The notes under the pieces: generated by a model | The model's input: only the letters and a program-made list of their open reading frames with translations | The model's database searches: none | Told to the model about the DNA's origin: nothing | Shown here: positions 13,049 through 20,294 of the stretch, piece by piece | Layout: each line of letters begins with the position of its first letter | How positions within the stretch are numbered: position 1 is the stretch's first letter | DNA from: JALYTY01 sp964546935 | Lineage (GTDB): Bacteria; Vulcanimicrobiota; Vulcanimicrobiia; Vulcanimicrobiales; Vulcanimicrobiaceae | Reading direction: 5' to 3' | Length of the DNA: 25,319 nt | Assembly: GCA_964546935.1 (NCBI GenBank) | Contig: CAZJLJ010000043.1 | Span: forward strand, 1-25,319 | Program-made: the position numbers and the translations under genes

Positions 13049-15205
13049 CTATTCCACATCCACGGTGGGGACATCGGAAGCGGGTTTCGGGCGGGCGAGA
13101 ACGATGAGTTCGCGTGCGCCCGTATCCAGCATACGCCGTGCAAAGGAGTTACGGGCGGGCCAACGGGGCGTGCGATGCGTGCCGCCGATCGCCACGATCG
13201 TTTCCGGCTTCATGCGCGCAACCTCGATCAATCGTTTAGCTGCGTCGCTTGCCTTTTCGTCGATCCATTCCGCGTTGACGGTTTGTGCTATGCGTTCGAA
13301 TTCATTTAGAATGTCCGGATCGACGCGATCGCGTGGTTCCGCAATATGAGCGATACCGAAATCGACTTCTAGTCGCATGGCGAGGCGTGACGCCTTCTTT
13401 ATGAGGAGCCGGTCTTCGGGCCGGGCGACGACGCTGACCAATAAGCGGTCGAAGGGCGCCGAGATCCGCTCGCTCGTTTCGGCACGAATCGCTTCTCTGA
13501 TGGCAAGTTCGCGCAGCGACGCAAGGTTGTCTACACGAAAGAAATTTGAAAGTGCCGCTTCGATGCGTTCGGGTGGATAGATTTTGCCGGCACGAAGCCG
13601 TTCGCGTAGCGTATCCGGTGACACGTCGATGAGAATCACCTCGTCGGCGAGCGGCAAGATTCCGTCGGGCAACGTTTCTCGGACGACCGTTCCGGTCAGC
13701 CGGTAAACGACGTCGCTTAGCGCTTCCAGATGCTGCACGTTCAAGGTTGTAATCACGTCGATGCCGGCCCGAAGGAACGCCAGGACATCCATGTAGCGCT
13801 TCGGCGCCAACGAGCCCGGCGCGTTCGTGTGCGCGAGTTCGTCGACCAACACGATCCGCGGTTTTTGCGCGAGGACCGCGTCGCGATCCATTTCGGTGTA
13901 GGTAATGCCGTCTAGCGCGATTGTTTTGCGCGCAATGATCGGGAGGCCGTCGATCATCGCTTCGGTTTCGGCGCGGCCGTGCGTCTCGACAAACCCTATG
14001 ACGACGTCGACTCCTTCGGACAACAGTTGCTGGCCGCGGTCGAGCATTGCGTAAGTTTTGCCCGCGCCCGCCGCGGCACCAAGATACACCGTCAACTTAC
14101 CGTAGCCGACCTTCATGCGATCGCCAAGCGTACCCGACAACGGCGTTGTAAAAACCGATTGTTCCAGATACTTTTGAGTGGCGTCAATAACGAAGATGTC
14201 GCGTTCGACCGGCGTGTTTACGAGTTTCGCCGCGAATTTACCGTTTGGGACGGCGATCATCGATGCGCGCAAGGCATTGAAATCGACACGTTCAGGGTCT
14301 TGCGGCGCCAGAACGTCGGCGTCGTTGTCGGCCGCGATCCGTCTGACTTCATCCATATCGCATGTGGAAGCGCACATGACTTCCAGCGCCAAATCGAAGG
14401 CGGCTGCAACGGGAGCCGCGCGGCTGATGAACGCGGAAGTATCGATTCCCGGCATGATGATTGCCGTGGCCGTCGACGTGGCTGCCGCCGAAACGATCGG
14501 AATCGTCAGGTCGTCGATAGTGCGCAACAGCAATTCGCGCAACATGATCAACGTGGATTCTTTGAAGATCCCGTTGTCGGCTCTCGCGATATCGGCATCG
14601 CGGAAGATTTTGCCCTGATGCAGCCGCTGGCGAAGCAGCTCGGGCGATGCATCGAGCGCGATTACATCGTCGGCTGCTTTCAGAAACGAGAGCGGGATCA
14701 CCTCGCGAACAGGATACCCGGTTAATGCTTCGGCGGTTGCCGAGACGGTTTCCAAGTGCTGAATGTTGAACGCGCCGAGAACCGTGATGCCCGCGTCGCG
14801 CAACGCCAGCGCGTCCTGCCATCGCTTACCGTTGGTGGCGTTTCCGAGATTGTCGTGCGCCAACTCGTCTAATATGATTATGTCGGGTTTTGCCGCAAGC
14901 GCGGCTTCCAAATCGAACTCCTCATACTGTTGGCCCCACATATCGACTTGGCGAGTGGGAATGCGCGGAAATCCCTCCGCGAGACGTTCCAAATCGGGGC
15001 GTCCCTTCGTTTCGATCCACCCGATTGCCACTCGGCGGCCGGCGCTTTGAAGCCGCTTTGCATCGTTGAGAAGACGCCGCGTCTTGCCGGCGCCTGGCGC
15101 GGCTGCAATATAAACGATGAGGCGCGCGTGTTCTCCAAACTCGCGCAGCAGTTGACCGGCGGAACGGCGGCGACGTTCTTCGAGGGCATCCGCAGATCGA
15201 TCCAT
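13049..15205 (-). CDS. kdpD: KdpD-type sensor with duplicated sensor unit and no kinase
   Basis: 718 aa from ATG 15205. The frame reaches 15295, but the 30 upstream residues are not conserved in character and would overlap the divergent kinase gene. Two copies of the KdpD N-terminal sensor domain are present. Copy one (27-235) has Walker A AAPGAGKT (35-42) and Walker B ILDELAH. Copy two (368-575) has Walker A GAAAGAGKT (376-384), VETHGR and VDELAHTNAPGS. Each is followed by a universal-stress-like domain (about 236-345 and 590-715). Copy one has drifted (ETKG, DELAHDNLG), whereas copy two is canonical. There is no membrane segment, no GAF and no histidine kinase domain. It is presumably a soluble sensor acting on the separately encoded kinase next door, but partner contact is inferred. 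Confidence 0.93.
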   Translation of the reverse strand: MDRSADALEERRRRSAGQLLREFGEHARLIVYIAAAPGAGKTRRLLNDAKRLQSAGRRVAIGWIETKGRPDLERLAEGFPRIPTRQVDMWGQQYEEFDLEAALAAKPDIIILDELAHDNLGNATNGKRWQDALALRDAGITVLGAFNIQHLETVSATAEALTGYPVREVIPLSFLKAADDVIALDASPELLRQRLHQGKIFRDADIARADNGIFKESTLIMLRELLLRTIDDLTIPIVSAAATSTATAIIMPGIDTSAFISRAAPVAAAFDLALEVMCASTCDMDEVRRIAADNDADVLAPQDPERVDFNALRASMIAVPNGKFAAKLVNTPVERDIFVIDATQKYLEQSVFTTPLSGTLGDRMKVGYGKLTVYLGAAAGAGKTYAMLDRGQQLLSEGVDVVIGFVETHGRAETEAMIDGLPIIARKTIALDGITYTEMDRDAVLAQKPRIVLVDELAHTNAPGSLAPKRYMDVLAFLRAGIDVITTLNVQHLEALSDVVYRLTGTVVRETLPDGILPLADEVILIDVSPDTLRERLRAGKIYPPERIEAALSNFFRVDNLASLRELAIREAIRAETSERISAPFDRLLVSVVARPEDRLLIKKASRLAMRLEVDFGIAHIAEPRDRVDPDILNEFERIAQTVNAEWIDEKASDAAKRLIEVARMKPETIVAIGGTHRTPRWPARNSFARRMLDTGARELIVLARPKPASDVPTVDVE

Positions 15206-15282
15206 GAGCGAGCACGCTTCGCCGTAGCCTGCAGTACATACCCGCCGCAGGCGGTCACAGTACGGTCGCGAAGGCGAAAACC

Positions 15283-16812
15283 GTGATAGCCGCACTGTGC
15301 TATGCGCTGTTAATACTTGCGTGGGTGGTCGATTTGCTGACGCCGCAATCTTTCGTTGCGGCGATCTTGCTCAACGGTCCAATCGCGCTTTCCGCGCTTG
15401 CTTTGAACTCAAGATTAACCCTGCGGCTGACCATTCTAGCGGAAATCGCGAATATTGTTGCGGGCTACGTAAACGGCATGCAGGCCGGCGGACACTGGGA
15501 CACGATTGCGCTCGGCGATCGTGCGATTTCGGCTGCGACCTTTGTGTTGGTCGGTGTCCTTACGATTCGGGCCCAGGAAAGCGCGCGCCGTGCCGGTGAG
15601 AGTGATGAACGGCAGCGTAGTGTCGAACGGGAACGCGCACTTCGCCACGCCATGGAAAACGTTCGTGCGAGTTTGAATCTCGAGCTTGTTATGCGCAGTG
15701 CGGTGCGCGAGGCGGAGCGTCTTACGCGCGCCGCTCACGTTTCGTTGATTGTCCGAACATCTTCTCTGGACGTCCCGGATATGTACGAGATTCACACGGG
15801 TGAAGAATCGGTAACGCTCAAACGCGCGCCGCTTTCACCCGAGATTTCGTCGCTCGTTGAACGTGCACGAGACTCCGACGGACTTATCGCCGTAAACAAG
15901 GAAGACCCGCTCGGCCGCTTAGTCGGTGAGCATGCCTTCATTTGCGCTTTCGACGTCGACACGCTGCAAGTTGCCCTTTTTATCGGTTGGGGCGACGCTG
16001 CTCCATCCGCGGAAGATCGCGAGGGCGTAGCCGACTTCGCCCGTAACCTCGCAGTTGCTCTTCAGCAAGCCCGCCTCTTCATTCGTCTGGCAGACCAAAA
16101 CGCCCAAATCGCTCAACAAAAAGATGCGCTGCAGGCACGCGGTGAGGTGATTCGTGACATCATTTATGCACTGGCGCATGATTTGCGGACGCCGCTGGTC
16201 GCTGCCGATGTAACGATGCGTCAGGCTTTGGAGGGCTCGTACGGCGAACTTCCGGAGCGTTATCGCGAGATTCTGAAAACGGCGCTCGTGTCGAACGTCG
16301 ACTTGCGAAGGCTCGTAGAAACGCTTTTGCTCGTTGCCCGTTATGAATCCGGCGAAGATTCGCAGATACGGCAAAGGGAGGCGGTGTTGCCGCTCGTTAC
16401 GCGCGTGAAAAACGAGCTTCTTCCGATTGCAGATGCAAAGGGAGTGGAGCTTACCGTGGAGAGCTCTTCAAACGGAACCGTCGTCGCCGACGCCGATGAA
16501 ATACGGCGCGCAGTTACAAATCTTGTCGTGAACGCGATCGACGCGACACCCTCGCAAGGGCACGTATCGGTTGCCGTCCACGACAATGGCGGGCACGTTT
16601 CGATCGACGTTTTGGATGACGGCTACGGTGTGCCCGTGGAGCGCCGTGCAACGCTCTTCGAGCGTTTCGGCGGTGTGCGAGCCGGCGGCGGGACGGGACT
16701 CGGACTCTACATCGTCCGCCGAATTGCGGAAAAGTATGGCGGTCGCGCCGGATACGAACCGCGTGAATCGCGCGGAAGCCGGTTCTTTATAGAATTGCCG
16801 GAGGGAGGCTGA
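15283..16812 (+). CDS. Membrane sensor histidine kinase, partner of the LuxR-type regulator
   Basis: 509 aa, GTG start. The first 100 residues hold three or four membrane helices. A charged coiled linker (ESARRAGESDERQRSVERER) follows, then a GAF-like domain (about 125-265). Next come the HisKA domain with H299 in LAHDLRTPLVAAD and the ATPase domain with N box NLVVNAIDA, G1 DDGYGVP and G2 GGGTGLGLYIV. These correspond to the C-terminal half that normally follows the sensor part in a full KdpD, so KdpD seems split into two divergent genes here, 77 bp apart. Its stop is 2 nt before the regulator ATG, so the two are co-translated. The signal is probably potassium or turgor; this rests on context only. 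Confidence 0.92.
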   Translation: MIAALCYALLILAWVVDLLTPQSFVAAILLNGPIALSALALNSRLTLRLTILAEIANIVAGYVNGMQAGGHWDTIALGDRAISAATFVLVGVLTIRAQESARRAGESDERQRSVERERALRHAMENVRASLNLELVMRSAVREAERLTRAAHVSLIVRTSSLDVPDMYEIHTGEESVTLKRAPLSPEISSLVERARDSDGLIAVNKEDPLGRLVGEHAFICAFDVDTLQVALFIGWGDAAPSAEDREGVADFARNLAVALQQARLFIRLADQNAQIAQQKDALQARGEVIRDIIYALAHDLRTPLVAADVTMRQALEGSYGELPERYREILKTALVSNVDLRRLVETLLLVARYESGEDSQIRQREAVLPLVTRVKNELLPIADAKGVELTVESSSNGTVVADADEIRRAVTNLVVNAIDATPSQGHVSVAVHDNGGHVSIDVLDDGYGVPVERRATLFERFGGVRAGGGTGLGLYIVRRIAEKYGGRAGYEPRESRGSRFFIELPEGG

Positions 16813-16814
16813 CA

Positions 16815-17453
16815 ATGAACGATGCACGCACGCGCGTAGTAATCGTAGAAGATCACGGGCTGACACGCGAAGGAATGAAGACGGCGCTGTCTCGCGATTT
16901 CGACGTGGTCGGCGAAGCCTCCGACGGCGTCGCCGGTTTGCAAACTATCGTTCGCGAGCGCCCCGATGTGGCAGTGGTCGACCTCGGTTTACCCGGCATC
17001 GACGGTGTGGAACTAACGAGACGAGCCCGCGAAGTGCTTCCAGAATTACATGTCGTTATCATTACGATGATCGACGTTCAAGAGGAAGTGCTAGCCGCGC
17101 TTGCCGCGGGCGCAGACGCTTATGCTCTCAAATCTGCACCGACGGAATCTCTCATCGATGCCGTACGCATCGCCCGCGACGGCGGCGCTTACTTCGACCC
17201 GCGCATCGCCCACGTGGTGCTCTCGCGCTTCACCGCTCGCCGCACTTCGCCTGAAATCTCTTCACCACTAACGCCGCGCGAATCCGACGTTCTGCGCCTC
17301 ATCGCCGAGGGCCGTGCAAACACCGAAATCGCCAGCGACCTCAACATCGGCCTCGGCACCGTCAAGGGCCACATCCGCGACATCCTGGAAAAACTCTCCG
17401 CCGCCGACCGCACCCAAGCCGCCGTTACCGCCTTACGCCGCGGCTTGATCTAG
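16815..17453 (+). CDS. NarL/LuxR-family response regulator
   Basis: 212 aa. Receiver domain 1-125 with acidic pair E12-D13, phosphoacceptor D56 in VVDLGLPG, a conserved Thr in IITMID and Lys in ALKSA. LuxR-type helix-turn-helix about 148-210 (LTPRESDVLRLIAEGRANTE, then GTVKGHIRDILEKL). The Shine-Dalgarno GGGAGG lies within the end of the kinase gene. Classical KdpE is an OmpR-type winged-helix regulator, so a LuxR-type protein in this position is unusual. LuxR-type dimers bind symmetric sites of about 18-20 bp, making this the best local candidate for the palindromes at 381, 6592 and 8978. That link is a hypothesis. Confidence 0.93.
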   Translation: MNDARTRVVIVEDHGLTREGMKTALSRDFDVVGEASDGVAGLQTIVRERPDVAVVDLGLPGIDGVELTRRAREVLPELHVVIITMIDVQEEVLAALAAGADAYALKSAPTESLIDAVRIARDGGAYFDPRIAHVVLSRFTARRTSPEISSPLTPRESDVLRLIAEGRANTEIASDLNIGLGTVKGHIRDILEKLSAADRTQAAVTALRRGLI

Positions 17454-17496
17454 GAACCCTTTCGCGCGAGCCGCAGCGAGCCCACATTCTCTCGAA

Positions 17497-17678
17497 GACT
17501 GTTTGCTGAGATTTAGCGTAGGGGCGTATTGGGAAAACGCTCGAACTTTTTCGCGATTGACAGGATGTCATATTCCTTTGGTCGTCGCGAAAAAGTCGCG
17601 CGAGCAGAAAAATTGCACGATGCAATTTTTCTAGCGGTTTTCCCGATATGCCCCTACGCTAAATTTCAGCGAACAGTC
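17497..17678. repeat. 182-bp imperfect inverted-repeat element
   Basis: The left arm (17497-17556) beginning GACTGTTTGCTGAGATTTAG is repeated, inverted, as the right arm (17678-17585) beginning GACTGTTCGCTGAAATTTAG. Both continue with CGTAGGGGC and GGGAAAAC and end in TTTTTCGCGA around a 28-bp centre. The right arm is longer because it holds an extra hairpin (17606-17632). The right end supplies the last codons and stop of the TrkA gene. The size, the inverted ends and the CGTAGGGGC motif suggest a non-autonomous mobile or REP-like element. A convergent double terminator is the alternative. Confidence 0.75.
17606..17632. terminator. Perfect hairpin, possible bidirectional terminator
   Basis: AGAAAAATTGCA, loop CGA, TGCAATTTTTCT: a perfect 12-bp stem with A-rich and T-rich ends on both strands, lying between the convergent regulator and TrkA genes. 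It is absent from the left arm of the surrounding inverted repeat and flanked there by short GCT repeats, as if inserted. It is AT-rich for a strong terminator. Confidence 0.5.
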
Positions 17679-18364
17679 TGAGGCGCCCCAAAGATCGCGT
17701 GAAGCTTTTCTGCAGCACCATTCTTAACAACCGCCACGATGCGATCGCCGACGCGTAACTGAGTGTCGCCCGTCGGAATGACCATTTCGTCTTCGTCGCC
17801 GCGTTCGATAGCGACGATGACGCTGTTGCGTGGCAGCGACAGTTCGGCGAGGTGCTTGTTCACGACCGGTGAGTCCGGCGGAACGGACATGCGTACGAGG
17901 CTTAGATTTCCCTTGCCGAAGAGGTGCATCGTTTCCAATGCCGCTTTGTAGCTTGCGGCGTTCACGTGCTCGTTAAGCACGTCAAGAATGATTTCCGTCG
18001 ATGAAATGACGGTGATCGGATCTTCGGGATCGAGGGAGACGAAGATCTCTTTATTTCGTGGATTGTTTACGCGTGCTATGCAGCGTGCTTGCGATTTCTT
18101 CTTCGTTAGCAGAACGACGACCAGATTGTCTTCGTCATCACCGGTATCCGCAACCACTACGTCGGCGCGTGCAACGCCGGCGGCTTCCAGAACCATCGGA
18201 TCACAGCCGTCGCCGACGACGGTAACTTGCCGATCGATCAGCGATTCCAGGGCTTTCGCCTTTTTCTCTACTTTCTCTACCACTACGATTTCGTGGCCTT
18301 GATTGAGAAGCGCCCTCGTGAGATACGAACCGACCTTGCCGCCGCCTACGATAAGAATGAACAT
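17666..18364 (-). CDS. trkA: TrkA/RCK potassium-uptake regulatory protein (second of a pair)
   Basis: 232 aa. An N-terminal Rossmann RCK domain carries the nucleotide-binding motif VGGGKVGSYL (6-15), an acidic residue at the end of strand two (VVVEK) and ADTGDDEDN. A C-terminal TrkA_C domain follows (about 145-225, LSLPRNSVIVAIERGDE, LRVGDRIVAVV). Such proteins are cytoplasmic gating rings of Trk/Ktr potassium transporters and bind NAD(H) or adenine nucleotides. The ATG follows the stop of the upstream RCK gene with no gap. Its last four codons and stop lie within the inverted-repeat element, so the C-terminus may have been shaped by an insertion. No TrkH/KtrB membrane partner is present in the window. 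Confidence 0.93.
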   Translation of the reverse strand: MFILIVGGGKVGSYLTRALLNQGHEIVVVEKVEKKAKALESLIDRQVTVVGDGCDPMVLEAAGVARADVVVADTGDDEDNLVVVLLTKKKSQARCIARVNNPRNKEIFVSLDPEDPITVISSTEIILDVLNEHVNAASYKAALETMHLFGKGNLSLVRMSVPPDSPVVNKHLAELSLPRNSVIVAIERGDEDEMVIPTGDTQLRVGDRIVAVVKNGAAEKLHAIFGAPQTVR

Positions 18365-19039
18365 CTATGCAGTTTTTGCCTGGGGCGTTGCCCCTTGGAA
18401 TATTTGCGCGAATTCGCTGATTGCTTCCGGCGCGACGATTGCGTTGATTTCATCGCCCGCTTCGAGCACTAAATCGTTGTGCGCAACAATAACGCCCGCC
18501 GAGCCTCGCCGAATCGCAGCGATACGAATGCGGCCCGGACGCTCGATTTCGGCGACGCGCTTTCCCGCGTCCGCTTCACTAATCGTCGCCGCGAGCGACG
18601 TTACTTTTCCGAAATCAAAGGAGTGAACGGGATCCCACGGCGCTTCCATTAACGTGTCGCGGATGAGTTTCGCGCCGACGGTCGTCGGCACGACGGTTTG
18701 AATCCCGAGTTCGCGATACATTTGGCCGCGCGGCGGATCGTAAATGCGAGCGACAATGCGCTTGATCTTGAACATGCGTTGCGCGATGAGGGCGGCCATA
18801 ATGTTGCGGTTGTCGCCGTCGGTGCACGCGACGAAGCCGTCGGCCGACGCAGCGCCTGCGCGCTTAAGCACGTCGTAGTCTATACCGGTGCCTACGACGA
18901 CGTGTCCTTTAAATTTTTGGCCGAGGCGTTTGAACGCCGCCGGATTTTCATCGACGACGATGATTTCGTTTCCATCAGCGTCGAGCAGTTTTGCGAGTGC
19001 GGAGCCGACGCGTCCGCAGCCGACAATGAGATATCTCAT
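18365..19039 (-). CDS. trkA: TrkA/RCK potassium-uptake regulatory protein (first of a pair)
   Basis: 224 aa with the same layout as its neighbour: Rossmann motif VGCGRVGSAL, IVVDENP, ACTDGDNRN, and a TrkA_C domain (about 140-212, IRRGSAGVIVAHNDLVLEAG). The pair is diverged, like the two-RCK systems CeoB/CeoC, and could form a hetero-octameric ring. It is the promoter-proximal gene of the two-gene unit and begins 85 bp from tRNA-Pro on the opposite strand. Together with kdp this gives the locus two potassium systems: a constitutive-type regulator pair and the inducible pump. The transporter it controls must lie elsewhere. Confidence 0.93.
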   Translation of the reverse strand: MRYLIVGCGRVGSALAKLLDADGNEIIVVDENPAAFKRLGQKFKGHVVVGTGIDYDVLKRAGAASADGFVACTDGDNRNIMAALIAQRMFKIKRIVARIYDPPRGQMYRELGIQTVVPTTVGAKLIRDTLMEAPWDPVHSFDFGKVTSLAATISEADAGKRVAEIERPGRIRIAAIRRGSAGVIVAHNDLVLEAGDEINAIVAPEAISEFAQIFQGATPQAKTA

Positions 19040-19124
19040 GGGCGACGTGTAGGGTTCAAGCGCCTTAGTTTTTCCCCTGGCGGCAGGAGGTGAACCTGAA
19101 TATCAGAATAAGCGGGAGTTTTGT

Positions 19125-19198
<74 letters not shown>

Positions 19199-19208
19199 TA
19201 TTCTTTAG

Positions 19209-19246
19209 TCCGGGGCTTGCGATGAAGTAACGTCGCGAGCCCCGGA
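19209..19246 (+). terminator. Hairpin after tRNA-Pro
   Basis: TCCGGGGCTTGCGA pairs with TCGCGAGCCCCGGA (14 bp, one G-U) around a 10-nt loop, 10 nt after the tRNA. Only a weak T-rich stretch (CTTTCC) follows, so it may serve as tRNA trailer processing signal or weak terminator. Confidence 0.6.
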
Positions 19247-19273
19247 GCTTTCCTGGGGTAGTAACGCTGCAGC

Positions 19274-19672
19274 GTGTTCTCGCGATTTAGTCCGGCCTCA
19301 TGGCGAGTTCTAAGAGCCGCCGAACAAGAGTGCCGCAACCATAATCACTACTACGTCGGTGCCGAGCATCTGATGGTTGCGTTGCTTGAAGACCGCGATC
19401 CGCAGATTCTTCACGAGCTTACGCAAAGCGGGATCGACGTCCGCGATGTACATGCCGAAGTCCGGCGCAGCCTGGGTACGGGCGAGGAGCGCCTCTGGGA
19501 AGGTATTTTGGTGACGCCACGGGTGCGGAAGATCATCGCGTTGGCTGAAGAGCAAGCGGGTGAAAGCCAAGTTGAGCCGCTCGATCTTTTTCGCGCGCTT
19601 CGCGCTGAAGGCGGAAGCTTGGCAGCTGAAGTGCTGCGGCGAACCGCGCCGCGCTCTAATAAGGTAGTTTAA
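19274..19672 (+). CDS. Stand-alone Clp N-domain protein
   Basis: 132 aa, GTG start. It consists of the two Clp_N repeats found at the front of ClpA/ClpC ATPases: first RVLRAAEQECRNHNHYYVGA with EHLMVALLED, then RVRKIIALAEEQAGE with EPLDLFRALRAEGG. There is no AAA+ module. Free Clp N-domain proteins exist (ClpS-independent adaptors, or regulators that bind unfolded or arginine-phosphorylated proteins), but the role here is unknown. DedA follows after 4 nt, so the two are probably co-transcribed. No strong ribosome binding site is seen; the position of the first repeat supports this start. Confidence 0.88.
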   Translation: MFSRFSPASWRVLRAAEQECRNHNHYYVGAEHLMVALLEDRDPQILHELTQSGIDVRDVHAEVRRSLGTGEERLWEGILVTPRVRKIIALAEEQAGESQVEPLDLFRALRAEGGSLAAEVLRRTAPRSNKVV

Positions 19673-19676
19673 AAAG

Positions 19677-20294
19677 TTGGCTCATCTGCAAAGTACGATC
19701 ATCTCGCTCGTCGACCACTTCGGATACGCGGGCCTTTTCATCGGCATGGCCCTCGGTAATATCGGTGCGCCGATCGGCAGCGAAATCGTGCTTCCCGTTG
19801 CGGGTGGACTAACCGCGACAGGGCATCTGCCGTTCCTCTGGTTGACGATCTTGACTGCGGTGGCCGGCGAACTCGTCGGCGGCACGATCGGTTACGCGGT
19901 CGGCCGTTTTGGTGGGCGTCCGCTGGTCGACAACTACGGCAAATACGTGCACTTAACGCACGAAAATTTGAATCGGGTGCACGCGTTCTTCGAGAAGTAC
20001 GGAAACTTCGCGATCTTTATTTGCCGCTTTGTCCCCGTGATTCGCGGAATCGTTTCGATTCCGGCGGGACTTGCCGAAATGGATCTTGCGCCGTTTTATT
20101 TTTGGTACTTTCTAGGCTCGCTCGGGTTTTGCGGCGGTCTAATTCTTGCAGGCGAAGCGTTCGGCGGCCATCTCGACGAGGTTTTGCCGCTCGTCCACAA
20201 ATCGGGATTGATCGTGCTTTCGGTCGCCGTCGTTGCAATCGTTGCGGTTTTCTTCGTAACGCGGGCGCGTGCTAAAACGCGCCCAGCCCGTTAG
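19677..20294 (+). CDS. DedA-family membrane protein
   Basis: 205 aa, TTG start 4 nt after the Clp_N gene. Several membrane helices are present. The family block FICRFVPVIRGIVSIPAGLAEM and the N-terminal re-entrant segment with GSEIVLPVAGGL are visible. DedA proteins are inner-membrane lipid scramblases/transporters that include undecaprenyl-phosphate and phospholipid flippases, with effects on membrane potential and envelope integrity. The last 23 bp overlap the end of the convergent S53 peptidase gene. Confidence 0.93.
   Translation: MAHLQSTIISLVDHFGYAGLFIGMALGNIGAPIGSEIVLPVAGGLTATGHLPFLWLTILTAVAGELVGGTIGYAVGRFGGRPLVDNYGKYVHLTHENLNRVHAFFEKYGNFAIFICRFVPVIRGIVSIPAGLAEMDLAPFYFWYFLGSLGFCGGLILAGEAFGGHLDEVLPLVHKSGLIVLSVAVVAIVAVFFVTRARAKTRPAR

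Noticed and set aside
13979..14725. Plus-strand 248-aa frame
   Set aside because: It is antisense to kdpD, has biased composition (Arg/Gln/Asp) and no domain; a shadow of a high-GC gene.
15206..15295. Upstream start of kdpD at 15295
   Set aside because: It overlaps the divergent kinase start and adds 30 residues without family resemblance; ATG 15205 gives a normal N-terminus.
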